Part shown: piece after piece, positions 1-11,475 of the stretch | How the letters are laid out: the number at the start of each line of letters is the position of its first letter | Numbering within the stretch: the first letter of the stretch is position 1 | NCBI GenBank assembly: GCA_965153355.1 | Contig: OZ231127.1 | Span: forward strand, 69,192,001 to 69,256,000 | Length of the DNA: 64,000 nucleotides | Origin: Flaccisagitta enflata | Taxonomy: Eukaryota > Chaetognatha > Sagittoidea > Aphragmophora | Direction: 5' to 3' | The notes under the pieces: generated by a model | Databases searched by the model: none | What the model was told of the DNA's origin: nothing | What the model saw: only the letters and a program-made list of their open reading frames with translations | Position numbers and translations under genes: made by a program

Positions 1-330
1 CAAATTAGCCCTCTCAGGCCTCAAATTAGCCCTCTCAGGCCTCAAATTAGGCTCCTCTCAGGCCCTCAGAATTGAGCTTCACAGGAATATAAAAGGAAAT
101 GGCGCTGTCAGGCTTCAGCCAAACACAGTAGCCATTTTAATGTGGAAAGCCTTGAACTCTTTGAGCCTTCAATCAGTGCACTATAGCATCTCATCAATGT
201 TGTCAGACAGGACCAACAAGGGTCCCCTGTGTTCTACAGGACCGTCTATAGGGCCATGTATACTTCCCCTCATATTCTAAAATCATGCAAAGCAGGGCAG
301 CAGGTATTGCTGACTACATATTGCCCCTTA
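1..330. repeat. Fragment of the GGTACCCG-box minisatellite family
   Basis: The window opens inside a short tandem repeat (CCTCTCAGGCCTCAAATTAG units). It then passes through a CCTGTGTTCTACAGGACCGTC block and ends with an AGCAGGGCAGCAGGTATTGCTGAC block. The same order of blocks occurs at 61683-62240, so I read this as a diverged member of that family. No gene is visible. Confidence 0.45.
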
Positions 331-748
331 GGCGACTGTTTTGTGTTACATAGGGCTTGCCCAAAATTGAGATCAATGAAAAATATTGATCTTTAGGGAA
401 AAAAATAGAAAAATGCGAGAAAAATTCAAGGAAATGTAGCTCCAAAAACTGTGATACTTTGGGAATTCTGCTTGGTGTCATCTGAAAGAAGAGCATTAGC
501 TGTTAATTTCATACATAGTCTCAGTATTGTTATAAAACGCATCAACTTTACTTAAAAGCTTCATTTATAATAAGAAATCAATTCCTCCATGAGTCTCCAA
601 AAAGCCGAGGTACTAAACTTTTTTTTCCAGAGTGTGTCTAATCCGATCTATCAAGATGAATATCTGATTAGCACAGGGTCTTTGAAATAAAAAAAAACCT
701 GGAGTCTAAGTTTTAAACCTTGAGTCTCCCTCAGTTGTGGGAAACTGG
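331..748. other. AT-rich non-coding stretch, left part of compound repeat copy 1
   Basis: No coding potential is seen. The part around 345-470 resembles 35744-35890: both have a TGTTACATAGG start, an AAATTGAGATC block and A-rich continuation. From about 635 on, the sequence matches 40367 onward, which is where the large repeated segment begins. Confidence 0.5.
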
Positions 749-750
749 TA

Positions 751-1696
751 ACCATGGCGAAAAAAATAAGCGGATTTTTTTTAAAACATATTCTATCTAT
801 ATCAATTAAAAAAAGAAAAAACTTATTAAAATCGGTGATAGTTAGAAAGCTCTTTCAGAAAGATCTTTTTATTTCTAAGATGTCACAATTTTAACTCAGT
901 TTTTAGAAGCTGAAGCAATTCAGTGTGACTTCTCCATTTCTGAACTGCCACTGACCTCCATAGAGGAATTTGAAAAAAGATTAAAATCTAAAATAAATGA
1001 AAGTTGCAGTCCAATTTCTACTAAAATTTTAAGTATTGATTCAGTGTGTGTCTCCTGATATCATTCAGGCCACTAATGCAAGTGGATGATTTTCACTAGG
1101 GTTTTGTAATTTATGTTAGATCATAATAAATACTAGAAACTAACGTTTACTGTGTACATTGCATATACTGCTGAATAGTAAAACCTCTCTTGCTGTTTCA
1201 ACTTGAACATAATTTTCAGAGCTTCAAAACCATCATGAATTTGATATGATTTTTGTCAAAACTTGATGATAAAAATCCTTCAAAAAAACCATGTTGTTGT
1301 CTCATTGACGCTCAGATTTCTAGAAGATTTCAAGATCTTTCTCATAATGAAAATGATAGAAAAAATTGTCCGATTTTTGAAATTTTTTAGGGGCTGTCAG
1401 AGGAAGGTATTCAGCGCTTCCAGTTCAATTTTCGTCAAAATCAGAGAATTTTTACTATGGTTTTAAGATGATTGTTTTTTATCACTCATTCTTGACATGA
1501 CATTAGAGCAGAAATGGAGTAGTCATGTTCAAACTGCAGTAGCTTCTAAACCGTTTGAGTTAAAAATTCCAGACATGAATCAAATGAAAGATCTTTCAAA
1601 GAGCTTTCTAACCATCACCAATTTTAATAAGTTTTTATTAGATTGAGGTAGACAGAATCTGTTTTGAAAAATCCGCCATTTTTTTGTCGCCAAGGT
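751..1696. mobile_element. TA-flanked foldback element (MITE-like), 946 bp
   Basis: The ends are inverted: ACCATGGCGAAAAAAA on the left and TTTTTTGTCGCCAAGGT on the right. Internally, the block around 815-865 (TTATTAAAATCGGTGATAG and on) is the reverse complement of the block around 1580-1640. TA lies directly outside both ends (749-750 and 1697-1698). The paralogous segment at 40481-40500 has a single TA with no insert, so it serves as an empty site. TA duplication points to the Tc1/mariner superfamily. No transposase is present, so it is non-autonomous. Confidence 0.8.
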
Positions 1697-2455
1697 TATC
1701 CTTTTCTCGTACAGTCTGGGAACGGTCTTAATTCTCAATGATCAATATAATCTTGAATGAACAATTGCGACTTGTATCTATCTCAGTTTATATGTTTAAC
1801 ACATTGTATATCTAAGAAACACACCATAAAAATTGGTCAAATAAGCACAACCACGAAGAGTATCACCGACCAACTAACGCCGATTTGCTGCTTTATTTGC
1901 TTTTGTTTTGTTTACGTGGACTACCTTGACCTTTTTCTGCGCCCGGCTCCCCGTTTAGCGCGTGATGTCACATTTTTGCCTATTACTCGGAACTGTTTTG
2001 ACAGAAGGATTTAAAAAAAAGATTAGAAGGAAGATGGAGACTGAGAAATAGTAGTGTGAAAGTGCAAGTGTTGGGGTGGCATGAGGAAACACAGTAAATT
2101 CATACATGTGGCGAGAAACGGAGCAGAAAAAAAACATACACTTTAAAGAAAAATTATCTCTTTGGAAAAAGGAGGCCATGTCAAATAAGGCTGTGGCGGA
2201 GTGAGCAAAGGAATGGAATGATTTTTCATGAAATGAAGGTTCGACGGTACATCCGTGCTCATACACTGCTTTGAAAGGTATGTATCAGAGAAAAGATTTT
2301 ATTCTGATGAAGGTTACTGGGCAGGAAATAAAAAAGTGCATTGGGGGTCAATTTTTACATTTACAGGCAGCTGTCTCTTTCTGTTGGTCTGTCTACCTGC
2401 CTACCTGTCTTTCAGTCTGTTTGTCCGTCTGTCATACTGTCAGTCTGTTTGGCCA

Positions 2456-2593
<138 letters not shown>

Positions 2594-2730
2594 TCTCACA
2601 CTCACCAATTTTGTCGCACCATTGCCCCACCTCATCTGAATGGGAGATCCCCTAGACGTGGTAAACAAGGCCGTTTTTCATGTTGCCCATAGATAGGGTT
2701 ACTAATCACCAACCTTTCCATTGAATCGGC

Positions 2731-2847
<117 letters not shown>

Positions 2848-3214
2848 TGTATCTTGTCTCTTCTTGTTTACGATCATCGCATTCTGGCCTATAACCGGCC
2901 TCTTACCGGCTTCTTACCGGCCTCATACCGGCATTAACCCGTCCTCGGCATTTTTTACCTACGAACGCCATCACCTGCACAGGTACCGACGATCACAACA
3001 ATGCTTATATCGATTGACAGAACCTACGCAGGTGCAACCAACAACACCCATACAAACGTCGATGGTGGTGACCATGCCAACACTTATTGCAGATACCGAA
3101 GTTCCCACTGACGTTAATAATCAAAAGTAAGGCCGGCACTTTTGTCGATAATGATGATACCGACACAGGCTCTTAGCCTACGACAAAGGTGGTACCGGTG
3201 CCAGTACCGACGCT

Positions 3215-3308
3215 GGTGCCAATGCGGCTTCCGATGCCGCCCCCGATGCCGACGCCGCCCCTCGATGCCGATGCCGCACTTCGATGCCGATGCCGCCCTT
3301 CGATGCCT
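3215..3308. repeat. GATGCC-type hexamer minisatellite
   Basis: Irregular repeats of GATGCCGATGCCGCC type. The homologous stretch at 42300-42370 has fewer units. Confidence 0.7.
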
Positions 3309-3911
3309 AGGATGAGACCCACTTCCGTGACGAAAAGAAGCGTCATAAACATTCAATCGCGCGGAAGTCGGCGCCAGACACTGGGGGGGGGGGGGGACAC
3401 TGGGCAACTCGCATTACGCTTAAAACTGAATAGAAACATCATGAACATACATGCAGGGCTTGGGCTAGGGCTTGGTCTGGTGGGTAAATTCTTTACCCCT
3501 CACGCTTGCAAGTGATCTTGAATCAATTCTTTCAGGTCTAAAATTAGCCTTATCCACTCTTAAATGTGTCCTAACGGGCCGGAAATGGGCTCTCTCAGGC
3601 CTCATACCTGCCCTCATACCTGCCCTCATAGTCATACCTGCCCTCCCTGATCTCAAATTCAGCCCCCAAAACTAAAATAAACCCTCATACGCAATCTTGG
3701 GCAGGACAAATAAAAGTCCACCTGTGGTCTACCGGAATTCTAGGTTACTGCTCAGTGCCCGGCTTCCTCTTACATTCAACATCAAATGAAACAGGGTTAA
3801 CGGGTATCGCTGACCACGTTAGTTCCTTGGTTAGCCGGTTCAATATGCAATTTTGTAATGTTTCTCCTCATTTCTTTTTCTACTATTTTTGAGACTACAT
3901 CTCACCTTACA

Positions 3912-4126
3912 CAGTCAGTGGACAAAACAAAATAGGTAGAGAGCTCACTCTGTTAGCTTTGATCCAACCTGCTGTTATCAAACAGCAGGCTGTAAACAAC
4001 AACTGATTGTAAAAATTACAGCTGGCTGTCATGCTACAATGTCGGCAAAAATCCAACTTTCACCAAATAGAACGGGACCTGCAAATTCATAATGCTGGTG
4101 AAATTCTGAGAAGTTTGATATGTCAC
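3912..4126. mobile_element. Left half of a CAGTCAGTGGACAAAAC-family foldback element
   Basis: It starts with CAGTCAGTGGACAAAAC, preceded by TACA. It is colinear with 45033-45247 and stops where the GAT microsatellite of the ankyrin gene intron begins, so the right arm is missing here. The TGTCAC at 4121-4126 is uninterrupted and continues into AACATATAT, which makes it the empty site for the 1.34-kb insertion at 45248. Confidence 0.7.
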
Positions 4127-4148
4127 AACATATATTTTTATATAGAAA

Positions 4149-4229
4149 TATGATGATGATGATGATGATGATGATGATGTGTGTGTTGATGATGATGATG
4201 ATGACAATGACCGATATGTGTGATGATTG

Positions 4230-4277
<48 letters not shown>

Positions 4278-4310
4278 CGATGATGACGATGATGACGACG
4301 ATGATGATGT

Positions 4311-4377
<67 letters not shown>

Positions 4378-4379
4378 AA
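4149..4379. repeat. (GAT)n microsatellite
   Basis: Two GAT/ATG tracts (about 4149-4200 and 4231-4379) end 70 bp before an ankyrin exon acceptor. Translated in frame they would give poly-Asp. I treat that as an artefact, because the tract lies upstream of a clear 3' splice site. Confidence 0.9.
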
Positions 4380-4451
4380 TAATAAAGATGATCAAAATGA
4401 CGATGATGATGATAACGATGATGATAACACTGATTCTGATGTTCTGAACAG

Positions 4452-4581
4452 GATATTAGCTGCTTCTGGCTGTGATGTTGAGTCCGAGACGCCGACTGGA
4501 TTTACTCCTCTTCATCTCAGCGCCATTTCCGGTCAATCTGGCGCCATTGAGGCCCTCGTTGGCGAAGGCGCTAATCCGTTG
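4452..4581 (+). CDS. Ankyrin-repeat protein, penultimate coding exon (partial gene)
   Basis: This exon encodes a classical ankyrin repeat: GFTPLHLSAISGQ followed by the helix IEALVGEGANPL. The 3' splice site is ...TTCTGAACAG at 4451 and the donor is TTG|GTAAAA after 4581. The exon starts at codon position 3 and ends at a codon boundary. Joining it to the next exon gives GANPL-VKNFEGESAIHLAA, an uninterrupted ankyrin consensus. Ankyrin repeats are protein-binding modules, and nothing here names the partner or the gene. The 5' exons are not in the window unless hidden in the repeat-rich 4 kb upstream. The region immediately before it is a GAT microsatellite within the intron. Confidence 0.8.
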
Positions 4582-4589
4582 GTAAAACG

Positions 4590-4678
<89 letters not shown>

Positions 4679-4680
4679 CT
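4590..4680. repeat. (TTG)n microsatellite in ankyrin-gene intron
   Basis: About 30 TTG units fill half of the 177-bp intron between the two ankyrin exons, starting 8 bp after the donor. Confidence 0.95.
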
Positions 4681-4758
4681 TGTTAATGCTGTTTTTGAAG
4701 AGACATCAACATCTATGTATTCGGGATAACATCGCAATTCGTATCGAACCAAATGCAG

Positions 4759-4965
4759 GTGAAGAACTTCGAAGGCGAGTCTGCGATTCATTTGGCGGCG
4801 AAAAATGGTCATTGGGAAGTTTGCATCGAACTCAGCGAAAAATATGGACTCGAGATAGAAGAGGAAGACGCCAGAGGAAGAAACGCACAAGAAATACTCA
4901 GACAAAATGGGTTCGAAGTTGAAGCCGAGAAGATTCTAGGCTGGCTCAAAGGGAAGGAACTATGA
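4759..4965 (+). CDS. Ankyrin-repeat protein, terminal coding exon
   Basis: The acceptor is CCAAATGCAG at 4758. The exon opens in phase 0 with VKNFEGESAIHLAAKNGHWE, which completes the repeat begun in the previous exon and starts the next one. It then continues with an acidic, charged tail (EIEEEDARGRNAQEIL) that looks like a last, degenerate ankyrin repeat, and ends at TGA 4963-4965. The two exons together give about 112 residues, so this is only the C-terminal part of the protein. The gene is convergent with the Roco-type gene, whose stop codon lies 1.3 kb downstream on the other strand. I see no AATAAA in the first 100 bp after the stop. Confidence 0.8.
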   Translation: MKNFEGESAIHLAAKNGHWEVCIELSEKYGLEIEEEDARGRNAQEILRQNGFEVEAEKILGWLKGKEL

Positions 4966-6279
4966 TTCAATAATGATGATAATAATCAGTGGCAGACGTC
5001 AAATAACGTTGATTGCATGAATCCATTAAGGACATCTGAATTATTGAATGACCAATAATCAGCCTCAATTGTCGTCAACAATCTTAATCCATCTCATGCT
5101 CTTTAGTCGCGTGCAGGCGACTCTATAAGCTGGTCTTTTCAACCGTCAGTCCGTCCACCCATCCTCACATTCGTTTTTTAACGCTTTTTAGTCATTTTGA
5201 ATTGTAATTCTGCATATTGAGCCAACACGGAGCAATCCACTATTTAGCAGTGAGGCTTGTCCTAATACTTTCATGTTTAAACTTACATTGATACGGTTGA
5301 ATGCCGCTCCAACGGATTTCAAGGGACCATCAAATTTCATCTGTTATACATGTCACATACATATAGGCGGAATGCTGTTGATGCCAACACAGGAAATTAA
5401 GGAAAAAGGGGCTGAAGAAACCAACAATTACTATATCAGATCTACATATGGTCAATGTGATAGAGCTAAAGAGCTTCCTTAAGTTATGTCTAAATTCAGA
5501 GCCTGTAGGTTTGTTCAGAAAAAGTCATGATTCATGAACGCGGTTTGGTTTTTTTATACCAATCTAATAGCACAACCAGACAGATACTGGGATGAAGTAA
5601 AGTGAATAATTGCGTCATCATTAATCGCTGAGATATGCACAAATCAAAAATAGATCAACCTTTTCAAGATGAACGGCGGTTCTCGAAAATCTACTGCGTA
5701 AGATAAAAAGGATCAACACCGCAAAATATTTTTAAAACTAAGGAACAAAGCACTTCATTAATGAAAGGTGATGAACAGCAAAAACGAAATGTGAGAATGA
5801 AAAAAGAAGGTTAAAACCATGGAGAGCAACCTAAGGACAGGTTCCACGTCCACATGTTGTTATAGCACTTCAAAAGCTACGCAGTAGCTGTACAGTATCT
5901 TGGATTAATGGGATGCATTCGGGGGGCTACATTTGAAAGAGTGTTACATGATTTTTGAAATAGTGATGCCGCAAATAAGGGTAAAAAAATAATCATGATC
6001 AAAAATTGGGCCAAAATAACAATGGATTGTGAAGAGGGAAGCAAAGTTTGTAGTACAAATAGAAAGTTAAAATTGATTTCCGAGATACCGATGATACCAT
6101 ATCACGCATACAAAATTCAATTCTATGTTAATTAGTCAAACAATTTTCGCCACTTGGGATCATCAGAGACGTACATTTAAATAAGTGAAGTAGTAGAAAT
6201 CAGTTTCTATTGGGACTGACTGATAGATGGGCTTTGGGCACGGACAGTGATACAGAGATGCAGAGATCTGAAGTGACCC
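4966..6279. other. Intergenic region between convergent genes
   Basis: No coding sequence is supported. A short fragment of the AGTCGCG-hairpin family sits at 5103-5165. The rest is AT-rich unique-looking sequence; the small open frame at 5273-5482 has no recognisable features. Confidence 0.6.
5103..5165 (+). repeat. AGTCGCG-hairpin family, 5' fragment
   Basis: It starts TTAGTCGCGTGCAGGCGACT, the hairpin that opens this family, followed by CTATAAGCTGG and a few GTCC units. The AACAAGGCC end is missing. Confidence 0.6.
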
Positions 6280-6285
6280 TTTATT
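6280..6285 (-). promoter_or_regulatory. Putative poly(A) signal AATAAA for the Roco-type gene
   Basis: On the minus strand AATAAA lies about 15 bp after the TAG stop codon. The position implies a very short 3' UTR, so a more distal signal could also be used. Confidence 0.4.
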
Positions 6286-6300
6286 TAAAACTGTTAGATG

Positions 6301-9300
6301 CTAGGTTTCAAACAATTTCCTTTGCGCTGCATCACTTGGATCAAAGGCATTCAACTCAGCTAACTCGCCTTTGAACCGAGAACTGATAGTCGTTGATGAA
6401 TTGACTTTATCCTTGCCATCAAAGAGTAAAAGTTTTTTATTTGCCATCTTGTCCCGGACAAACTTCTCTACCTTTGAAATTGGGTCACTTGGGCTGAAGG
6501 TTTCCTCTAGACTCTTTGAAGCTGTCTTGACAACAAGCTTGATATTCCACTCTTTAATTTTCAAGTGAAAAACATGAGTGGCTCTTGTGTCAAGCAGAAC
6601 ATCAGTGAAGTGAGTTGAAGATGTCAGCTCCATCTCGTCTGCAGTGGCAGCTCCTTCATGTCCTTTGTAGACGATGTGTTGGAGGAGCATATCAGATAGC
6701 TGGAAGACTTCGCGCACCTTGGACCAAAACAGTTTTAACTGGTTTGATTCTTTCGGGTGTTTGGTTTGCAACTCTGCGAGATCAAAATAGAAAACTGATT
6801 CTTTTGAGGCTCCTTTCAATGGGATGATGGTTACACGCAGCAAAGGCAGTGTAGGTTTCAATGATGGTTCGTTTTTGTGCGCCTTGGCTTCAATCTGACG
6901 AAAGGCATCAGCAAAAAGACGCAAGCCAGGATTGTCAGGAAGTAAAAGCAAAACTTTGGCTACAAAGCAATGCATGATGAGCCACTCAAACCCCGCGCGA
7001 AATTCAGACCAAAATTTGTCATCAAGCACACTGCCTTCCTCATGGGCAACAAGGTTGCGTGCAACTCTGACCATGGAAGTTACACTGCATGGAACACCTG
7101 TGCATTCCTGGCTGATTTCAGGGTGGCCTTTTATGATATCATTCAAGCAGGTTGTCCACTCACCCTTGGTAACGATGGCGCTGTTTTCTTCAAGTAGTGT
7201 GAAACTCTCAATGTACTTAGCGGAAAATAGATAGCAAGAACATTTTTTGTGACACTCACTCAATTTTTCAAATTGTTGCCTGACCGGGCGCACAAAATGC
7301 AGGAATTTGTCTCGATTTGTCTTGCAGAAAGCTGGCAAATGATCCAGTGCCTCTTCAATGCTAGATTTCTTAACAGCTTGAGTGGCAATCACAGACACAA
7401 TGACGCTGGTCTCCAAGTAATCTGCTTTTGCGTCTCCAGAGCCATCAAGTTGCATCAAAAGTGGTGAAACACACGGTCCTTTCTTTGGATGGAAAACATT
7501 CATGATGTCAATTGCCATTTGGCTGGGAAAGCAGAGTTGAGGGTCGCACTTAAGTTTGGCTACTTTTCTTCGTTTTTTTCTTGAATCATCTTCAAGCGCA
7601 TCTCCATGTGAGGTCGCTCCAAGATCGTATTCTCCATGGTCACATTCTGGGTTATCAACGGGACAGACAAGCCGACAACCATCATCCTCAAGGTCAAGTT
7701 TTGAGGATATATCATTGAGGAGTATCCAAGCCATTTCTGGAAGGATATGTTCCTCACTGATTTTGACAGTAAGTTGCAACTGATTATTGTCTGAGGATTG
7801 CGGCTTGAAGATGAGTGCTTCATAACAGCCAACCTTAGACAGGAGGGCATCTGCTCGCGTAAGGTTGATCATTTTTTTCTCCATGATTGATGCCAGCCTC
7901 TGCATGATTGACGTTGTCACCGCGCAGCTTTTGGCAAACGTTTTCTTGCAAATAGTTGACTCAGATGTGAAACATAAGGAAAGATCAAATTTGGAAGAAA
8001 CAGCCGTGTTTCTTTGAATAAAGGTCTCAATATCTGAGTCATAGGGATTGCTGAAAACCAGATGAGGAATGAAATACATCACATTTCCCATCACCTCCTC
8101 ATCCATCAACACGATGACATTCAGAACAGAGAGGATTGAGAGAAGAGATTCCATCAGCCTTTCAGACTCTTGATCATGCTTTTCAAAGTCGAGATTTTCA
8201 TAGCCAATTCTCAGACCGTCAGCTGAACCTTTTAACTCTGCATGAAGGTGAACAAAAATGCTTCTGATTAGTGGTAGTGGGATTTGGCCTTCTTTGTATA
8301 TGTGGAGAAGCTTTTCTTTATCACCCGGGGTTAGTTTGAGAAAATCCGCAAATCTCGAAAGTAGCATCTCCATGTCGTGGTAAAACAAGCTCTTCATGAT
8401 CAAAGCCAAATTCTCGATTTTGTGGAAAATGAACTTGTTACCAACCTGCCAGACAATGCGTCCACTGGCGCTGAGTGCTTTCAGCATCTCAGTGACGTCA
8501 TATTCAGTCAGAGATCCCGCATTGGCGCGCAAATCATCCAACTTGATGTATGGCTTGTCTCGGTTCTCGTTCAAAAGCCAATCACTCACTTCTTTCCAAC
8601 GCTCCTGCAACTTAATTTGGGGCAGATTGGAAATGGCCTTCTGCAAATTGGACTTTAATTTTTCAAATCCCTGTTGGTCAACGGAACTGATGAATGAAAT
8701 GCAATCCGTATTGAAGTTTGGACGATTGTTAAATTTGTGAGTTTGTTTACTCAGCTTTTTCTCTAAATCGCGTTTCTGCTCTTCCAGTCTTTCCTTCTCT
8801 TTTGCGCCTCCGGCACTAAGAGCTGCAATCTCTTCATTGACACCTCTCAAATCCTTTTCCACCTTCCTCTTTCTTGCCAAACGAATACTCCACAAAGCTT
8901 GGCTCTTTGAATCCAAATATGCCTTCAGTCTGGATTCCATCTCCCCGATTTTTGATTGCCTCTCATTCTCCTCAATCAGATCAATCTTGGACACGACAAA
9001 GACAAAATGAGGACTGGCCGTTCCATCGAGGACCTTCTCAACCCACATCCAAGCAGCCTCATAAATCGACTCATCATCTTTCAAATCATCAGGATTGAGG
9101 AGACGAATATAGAGACCACTCTCTCTAAGCAATATTGCGAGAGCTGACTCGTACTCTTTATGACCTCCCAAATCTACTATGTACAAGATGATGAAAAAAA
9201 GATATGCTAAATATGCGTCAAATGCCTGCGTACGATCTCCTTTTTTGATATCTTTTGCTGAGGTGATTTTGCCCGCCAGACAGTGTCCCAGAGAGGTTTT

Positions 9301-9641
9301 CCCCGCTTCCTGCCTACCTATGAGCATTACTGTAATGCTACCCACATCGACCATGGAGTTGGTATACTCGGTAAGATATTTCATGACGGCGTCTTTACCC
9401 TCATCAAAAACGTGCTTAGGAGGATAGACTAATGGGTTGTTGTCAAATTTATTTAAACCGCGTCCCTCATTCAAATACTCTAACATTTCCGCTTGGGGCA
9501 ACTCGGAAATTTTGTTATTACTTAAATAGAAGCTAAGTGAAGGACGGAAAATTGATGGATGAATGGAATTGATGGAACAATTTTGTGCATCCAAATGACG
9601 AAGTGGCGATGAGGGTGGAATTTCGGGCAGACACGTCAACT
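6301..9641 (-). CDS. Roco-type protein: LRR-Roc GTPase-COR-HEPN-ubiquitin-like, large 3' exon
   Basis: One open exon of about 1,112 codons that starts at a 3' splice site (TTTTCAG at 9642; an alternative AG lies 2 bp further in), not at a start codon. Order, counted from the first full codon: LRR (about 1-70); Roc GTPase with P-loop GRQEAGKT (108-115), switch DLGGH (156-160) and base-binding SKID (217-220); charged coiled-coil-like segment (255-300); COR start (about 346-430, WKEVSDWLL then FHKIENL); a 120-residue middle part with Cys and a basic KKRRK (688-692); a DZIP3-like HEPN (about 770-895) with the RNase-type motif RNLVAH (861-866); C-terminal beta-grasp, ubiquitin-like part (about 1022-1100). 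Roco proteins are large GTP-binding signalling proteins, and HEPN domains with Rx4-6H are often RNases. No kinase domain is present, unlike LRRK. The immune or cell-death role is inference. Confidence 0.88.
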
Positions 9642-9815
9642 CTGAAAAGTAGATGAAAGTGGGAGAGGGAATGGGAAATGAACGGAACTCACCGTTATTG
9701 ATGGTTTAGAAACAAGATAGCAATTGCGAACGATATACAATAGATTATTTTTGATAAAATTTACCGCTAAAAAAATGTTAAGAATCAGTAATCTCTCTCT
9801 GTCTCTCTCTCTCTG

Positions 9816-9960
<145 letters not shown>

Positions 9961-9991
9961 CTTTTAGTGTACGTCGATATGTCGCTGCAAA

Positions 9992-10084
<93 letters not shown>
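9992..10084. repeat. (AC)n microsatellite in Roco-gene intron
   Basis: About 45 AC units, 35 bp from the TC array. The pair makes this intron length-unstable. Confidence 0.95.
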
Positions 10085-10086
<2 letters not shown>

Positions 10087-10371
10087 GCACACACACCCAC
10101 GCTTTTGAAGCGACTAAAGAGTAAAATCACTGTCATCATCACTGCCATCATTATTGCCACCAGCATCATAATCATTCTTCATTGTCAGCACCATTACCAT
10201 TATCGTAATCATTGCTTCCATCGACTTCATTATTACAGCGGTCATCAACTCAAGACATCATTCATCAGTCATCGTCATCATTCTAGTAGTTCCAATGTTC
10301 ACTTTCACTGGATTCGGACTGATTCAGGATTTCGTCATCATGCTTCTCATTCAGCCTAAACAAGTGCATAC

Positions 10372-10506
10372 CTTTGTTTCCATACACCCATAAAACTTCC
10401 AACTGACATTGAAATAGATTCTCCGGAAGTGATTCCAGGGAACAGTTCTGTGCATCCAAAGATTTGAGAGGTGAGGTGGAAGGAAATGGCGGAAGTGCTT
10501 TTATTC
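10372..10506 (-). CDS. LRR cassette exon 3 of the Roco-type gene
   Basis: Exactly 135 bp between TTCACAG (acceptor) and GGTATGC (donor), both in phase 1, so the exon is a symmetric cassette. It encodes about two leucine-rich repeats: a LxxLDAQNCSLESLPENLF unit and a LEVLWVYGNKG unit. The split Gly/Glu codon at its 3' end joins the large exon at 9641, which begins with the paralogous ELTCLPEIPP. This copy is more diverged than the two upstream. The start of its downstream intron also matches those of the other cassettes (TTCAGCCTAAACAA). Confidence 0.88.
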
Positions 10507-10550
10507 CTGTGAACAGAGGGGGAATCAAACACCAGCAATTATATAACATA

Positions 10551-10752
10551 TGACGCGGGGTCACCATATCGAAGCGAACGGGTGGGCAGAGGCATCCAAC
10601 CCCATCCATATCCCAGGCCCCCACACATACACAAAAACCATCTAAAACGCTCATGTTTGCGCCGCCGGCTTATGTATGGACCAGCAGATGACCAAACAGA
10701 CCGACCGACAGCCCGACCGACGGACGGACAAAGCCTCTTGTAGAAATGCGTA
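10551..10752 (-). repeat. AGTCGCG-hairpin family member (diverged)
   Basis: It contains GACGCGGGGTCAC, GGGTGGGCAGAGGCATCC, CCATCCATA, then a run of ACCGACCGAC tetramers and CCTCTTGTAGAAATGCGTAG. The same order occurs at 48751-48979. It lies in the intron between LRR cassettes 2 and 3. Confidence 0.65.
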
Positions 10753-10873
10753 GTACAAAAAAACAATATCCACAACAATAACGACATCACCAACAACAAC
10801 AACAGAAAAAATTACAATATCAACAACAACGTCAATAAGAAAACGGCAGAGAAATCAAACCAAAACAGCAATA

Positions 10874-10875
10874 GC

Positions 10876-10906
<31 letters not shown>

Positions 10907-10956
10907 GCAACAACGGCAACAGCAACAACAACAACAACAACAACAACAGCAACGAC
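10874..10956. repeat. (AAC)n microsatellite, interrupted by AGC
   Basis: An AAC-rich tract with occasional AGC and GGC units, between LRR cassettes 2 and 3. Confidence 0.9.
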
Positions 10957-11203
10957 GAAATGACAAACATATCATTACCAAAACCTTGAGGTCACGCCAA
11001 TTACTATCAACGCCATTATCACAATTAACCTCATTGTGATTATCAATTCTATCATGCACTTTATCATTATCAGTCAAAATTTTCTTTGTCCTAATCAATT
11101 TTCATAATTATCTTTTGGTAAAGTATATTAATGCCCCTTAGATTTAGACTGATTCAGAATACATCATCATTATTCTTGTCGTTCTGCCTAAACAACCTCT
11201 TAC

Positions 11204-11338
11204 CTTTGTTCTCAAAAACCGTTAATTCTTCCAATGGACAATGAAAGAGATTCTCCGGAAGTGACTCCAGGGAGCAGTCCTGTGCATTAAGTTTTCTTAG
11301 CAGCGATGTGGAAGGAACCGTCGGAAGTGTTTTTATTC
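11204..11338 (-). CDS. LRR cassette exon 2 of the Roco-type gene
   Basis: 135 bp, phase 1-1, acceptor CTCGCAG and donor GGTAAGAG. It encodes GIKTLPTVPSTSLLRKLN, then CSLESLPENLFHCPLEELTV. At least 65 bp of the following intron and about 50 bp before the acceptor match cassette exon 1, so the duplicated unit included intron sequence. The intron upstream holds a GTT array on the transcribed strand. It provides ligand- or partner-binding LRRs in front of the GTPase. Confidence 0.88.
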
Positions 11339-11396
11339 CTGCGAGAAATGAAGGGAATTGATGAAGTAATACCTTCAACAATGACAACCGCAACCA

Positions 11397-11397
11397 T

Positions 11398-11446
<49 letters not shown>

Positions 11447-11475
11447 GCAACAACAACAGCAACAACAGCAACTTG
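11397..11475. repeat. (AAC)n microsatellite, between LRR cassettes 1 and 2
   Basis: A nearly pure AAC run from 11397 to about 11447, then AGC-interrupted units. It begins where the duplicated cassette sequence stops, close to the duplication breakpoint. Confidence 0.9.

Noticed and set aside
1757-2014. Shared small ORF (also at 40823-41011)
   Set aside because: Conserved between copies only as part of the compound repeat; no codon-level signal or domain.
4120-4686. Poly-Asp/poly-Cys protein spanning the ankyrin exon
   Set aside because: The Asp and Cys tracts are GAT and TTG arrays in introns; splice sites at 4451 and 4582 separate them from the ankyrin exon.
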